Under the pieces are notes generated by a model, which was not told the DNA's origin, did not search any database, and saw nothing but the letters and a program-made list of their open reading frames with translations. Below, one piece after another: positions 4,686 through 6,415 of a stretch of DNA of 6,415 bases. Each line of letters begins with the position of its first letter. Positions within the stretch are counted from its first letter, which is position 1. The position numbers were made by a program, and so were the translations under genes. Source of the stretch: Blastocatellia bacterium (GTDB lineage: Bacteria > Acidobacteriota > Blastocatellia > UBA7656); the NCBI GenBank assembly GCA_022615215.1, contig JAKEHD010000013.1, positions 1-6,415 on the forward strand, in the 5' to 3' direction.

Positions 4686-6209
4686 ATGGAAGTTAGAGCG
4701 GAGTCGCAGAAGTTTTATGATGTCGAAGCCGATGCGCTGGTCGTCACCATTTACGAGGGCGAGGGTCTGGACGACAGCGCCTTGAAAGAGTTGGAAGAAC
4801 GCACGGGCGGGATACTGAGCGAATTGCTCGGAAGCGATGAGATGCGCGGCAAACAGGGCGATATGGTTTATGTATACCGCCCCGGCCAGATACGTTCGCG
4901 CCGCCTGCTGCTCGTGGGAGCGGGCAAGCGCGAAGACTTTTCCTTCAACACTATTCGCAAGGTTACAGGCTCGGCCGCAAGGTTTCTTCGCGGCAAGGGC
5001 GCTCGCTCGATGGCGATACTTCGCCGCTCGCAACTCGACCTCGGACGCAGCGCGCAGGCCGCAACCGAAGGCGCATTGCTCGGACTCTTCGAGCCTGATA
5101 TCTACAAGACCGAAAACAAGGAAGAGCGCCGCATAGACGAACTCATACTCGTCTCGGCCGCCGAAGACACGGGCCAAGAAAGAAATCTTTATGGCGAACT
5201 CGAAAGCGGGGTCGAGCGCGGACGCATCATCGGCGAAGCGGTCAACCTTGCGCGCGAGCTTTCCGCAGAACCGAGTTCCACGCTCACGCCTTCGGAGCTT
5301 GCCGAGCGCGCAAAAGAGAACGCCTCCCGATTCGGTCTCGATATAGACATACTCGACGAAGCCCGCATGAAAGAACTCGGCATGGGCGCTCTGCTCGGAG
5401 TAGCGCGCGGGTCGGACGAGCCTGCCCGCCTGATAGTGCTCAGATACGAGCCTGATGGGACAGAGCCTATGGGCAACGATGCCGACGTGATAGCCATAGT
5501 CGGAAAGGGCGTAACATTCGATTCGGGCGGAATCTCTATAAAACCCGCCGAGGGCATGGAGAAGATGAAGTACGATATGTCGGGCGCGGCGGCAACGCTT
5601 GCCGCTATGCGCGCAATCGCTCAACTCAAACCGCGAGTCAACGTGATAGGCCTGATGCCGGCGACCGAGAACATGCCCTCCGGCCGCGCATACAAACCGG
5701 GCGATGTCCTGCGCGCCATGACGGGCAAGACCATAGAGGTTATAAACACGGACGCCGAGGGCCGTTTGATACTCGCAGATGCGATAGGCTATGCCCGCAA
5801 GCTCGGCGCGACGAGGATAATCGATCTTGCGACGCTCACGGGCGCATGCGCCGTCGCGCTCGGTTCGGTCAATGTAGCGATACTCGGCAACGATCAGGCA
5901 TTCATAGACGAGATACGCGAAGCGGGGCGGGAGGTAGGCGAGCGGCTCTGGCAATTGCCCATGGACGACGAGTACCGCGATATGATCAAGAGCGACATAG
6001 CCGACATAAAGAACTCAGCCGGACGCTACGGGGGCACGATAACGGCGTCCTGCTTCCTGCGCGAGTTCGCCGAAGATACGCCCTGGGTACACCTCGACAT
6101 AGCGGGCACCGCCTGGGAAAGCGAGCGCAAGCCTTACATGGCCAAAGGCCCCACGGGCGTCGCCATTCGCACCCTCATCAACTACATCACGAATCACGCG
6201 GCGAAATGA
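4686..6209 (+). CDS. pepA: Leucyl aminopeptidase (peptidase family M17)
   Basis: The 507-residue cytosolic enzyme removes N-terminal amino acids from peptides, using two metal ions and usually acting as a hexamer. The N-terminal macro-like domain spans about 1-165. The catalytic domain starts near 185 with NLARELSAEPSSTLTPSE. All metal and catalytic residues are present: Lys274 and Asp279 in VGKGVTFDSGG, Lys286 in ISIKP, Asp297 in MKYDMSG, and Asp356, Glu358 and Arg360 in NTDAEGR. LATLTGAC (381-388) and the C-terminal HLDIAGTAW are also typical. The ATG at 4686 is chosen because GGGAG (4676-4680) lies 5 nt upstream; an in-frame GTG at 4647 would add 13 residues without a comparable site. Some M17 proteins also bind DNA, but nothing here indicates that. 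The stop overlaps the start of a 27-residue membrane peptide. Confidence 0.97.
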   Translation: MEVRAESQKFYDVEADALVVTIYEGEGLDDSALKELEERTGGILSELLGSDEMRGKQGDMVYVYRPGQIRSRRLLLVGAGKREDFSFNTIRKVTGSAARFLRGKGARSMAILRRSQLDLGRSAQAATEGALLGLFEPDIYKTENKEERRIDELILVSAAEDTGQERNLYGELESGVERGRIIGEAVNLARELSAEPSSTLTPSELAERAKENASRFGLDIDILDEARMKELGMGALLGVARGSDEPARLIVLRYEPDGTEPMGNDADVIAIVGKGVTFDSGGISIKPAEGMEKMKYDMSGAAATLAAMRAIAQLKPRVNVIGLMPATENMPSGRAYKPGDVLRAMTGKTIEVINTDAEGRLILADAIGYARKLGATRIIDLATLTGACAVALGSVNVAILGNDQAFIDEIREAGREVGERLWQLPMDDEYRDMIKSDIADIKNSAGRYGGTITASCFLREFAEDTPWVHLDIAGTAWESERKPYMAKGPTGVAIRTLINYITNHAAK

Positions 6210-6289
6210 GTTTCTCTCGTTCGCAACAGATAGGCGCGCTCGTTGTGCTCATCCTGCTCATCGGGTTGTTCATTTATCGCTCGTGCTGA
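6206..6289 (+). CDS. Small single-pass membrane peptide, 27 residues
   Basis: The ATG at 6206 overlaps the pepA TGA in an ATGA junction, the standard arrangement for translational coupling. The peptide begins MSFSRSQQIG, continues with a hydrophobic stretch of about 15 residues (roughly 10-24, GALVVLILLIGLFIY) and ends RSC. This is one short membrane span with basic residues at both ends (Arg5 and Arg25) and a terminal cysteine. It is too short for most gene callers. I know no family for it, and no function can be given. The gene ends directly before a heptamer repeat, so it is the last gene of the smpB-pepA unit. A chance frame is possible, but the overlap and clean hydrophobic core make translation plausible. 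Confidence 0.55.
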   Translation: MSFSRSQQIGALVVLILLIGLFIYRSC

Positions 6290-6317
6290 ATCAGCCGTCA
6301 GCTATCAGCCGTCAGGG
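6290..6317. repeat. Heptamer tandem repeat ATCAGCC/GTCAGCT, four units
   Basis: Four consecutive 7-bp units read ATCAGCC, GTCAGCT, ATCAGCC and GTCAGGG, immediately after the stop of the 27-residue gene. It is a third repeat sequence with the same 7-bp period as those at 2605-2774 and 3931-4012. CACAGATAACACAGATA (6331-6347) nearby is another small direct repeat. Confidence 0.65.
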
Positions 6318-6335
6318 CAAGGTATTCAACCACAG

Positions 6336-6415
6336 ATAACACAGATAGCCGAAGAATTTATACTGCGCGCGGGATAAAATGAAAGTTTTTCCGCAAATGC
6401 AGAACATATTTGGAG
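6336..6415 (+). promoter_or_regulatory. Likely promoter and leader of a gene starting beyond the right edge
   Basis: ATAACA (6336-6341, 4/6 to the -35) and TATACT (6359-6364, 5/6 to the -10) are 17 nt apart. Transcription would begin near 6371. The window ends with GGAG (6412-6415), a good ribosome binding site if a start codon follows within about 10 nt. An ATG at 6379 opens a frame to the edge, but it has no ribosome binding site of similar quality. Confidence 0.4.

Noticed and set aside
4143..5954. A 603-codon open frame on the minus strand opposite smpB and pepA
   Set aside because: It is fully antisense to two certain genes. Its product is rich in Tyr, His, Arg and Ala without domain motifs, as expected from reading GC-rich coding sequence backwards.

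Overview
This 6.4-kb window is a compact piece of a GC-rich bacterial chromosome. The gene mix (exported DUF1573 protein, membrane-anchored TlpA-type thioredoxin, ThiF/MoeB-type enzyme, smpB, pepA), the free use of ATA codons and the short intergenic heptamer repeats suggest a soil or environmental lineage such as Acidobacteriota. That placement is an impression, since no rRNA or marker phylogeny is available here. No mobile element, CRISPR array, tRNA or rRNA was seen.

Layout. Positions 1-3801 carry four minus-strand genes, read from right to left: a ThiF/MoeB-family adenylyltransferase (2770-3801), an unrecognised 217-residue protein (1935-2588), a membrane-anchored thioredoxin-like protein (1171-1731) and an exported DUF1573 protein (1-861, running off the left edge). 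From 4170 the plus strand carries smpB, then pepA, then a 27-residue membrane peptide that overlaps the pepA stop by four bases. The divergent gap between the two blocks holds tandem heptamer repeats and a probable smpB promoter. The right end holds another heptamer repeat and a likely promoter and ribosome binding site for a gene that starts just outside the window.

Main discovery. The DUF1573 gene is interrupted by one in-frame TGA at 628-630. It sits exactly where the family normally has the first cysteine of its Ser-Cys-Gly-Cys-Thr motif, so the protein reads Gly-Sec-Gly-Cys-Thr. The frame stays open for 209 more codons to the window edge and keeps encoding typical DUF1573 sequence. Immediately after the TGA lies a hairpin whose apical loop has a G in its second position, about 20 nt downstream, as in bacterial SECIS elements. 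The simplest reading is an exported selenoprotein with a redox-type U-x-C motif. Automatic gene callers would wrongly cut it to 77 residues. Its neighbour on the same strand is a thioredoxin-like protein with an intact WCGPC site, which suggests, but does not prove, a periplasmic thiol/selenol partnership.

Second candidate. Between these two genes, on the opposite strand, there is an extended -10 promoter, two small hairpins and a strong intrinsic terminator with eight T's. Together they look like an independent small RNA of roughly 88 nt, although no plus-strand gene is nearby to own that terminator.

The plus-strand block is housekeeping: SmpB with tmRNA rescues stalled ribosomes, and PepA hydrolyses peptides in the cytoplasm. 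The intergenic spaces show three unrelated families of 7-bp-period tandem repeats, reminiscent of the heptamer repeats described in cyanobacteria.
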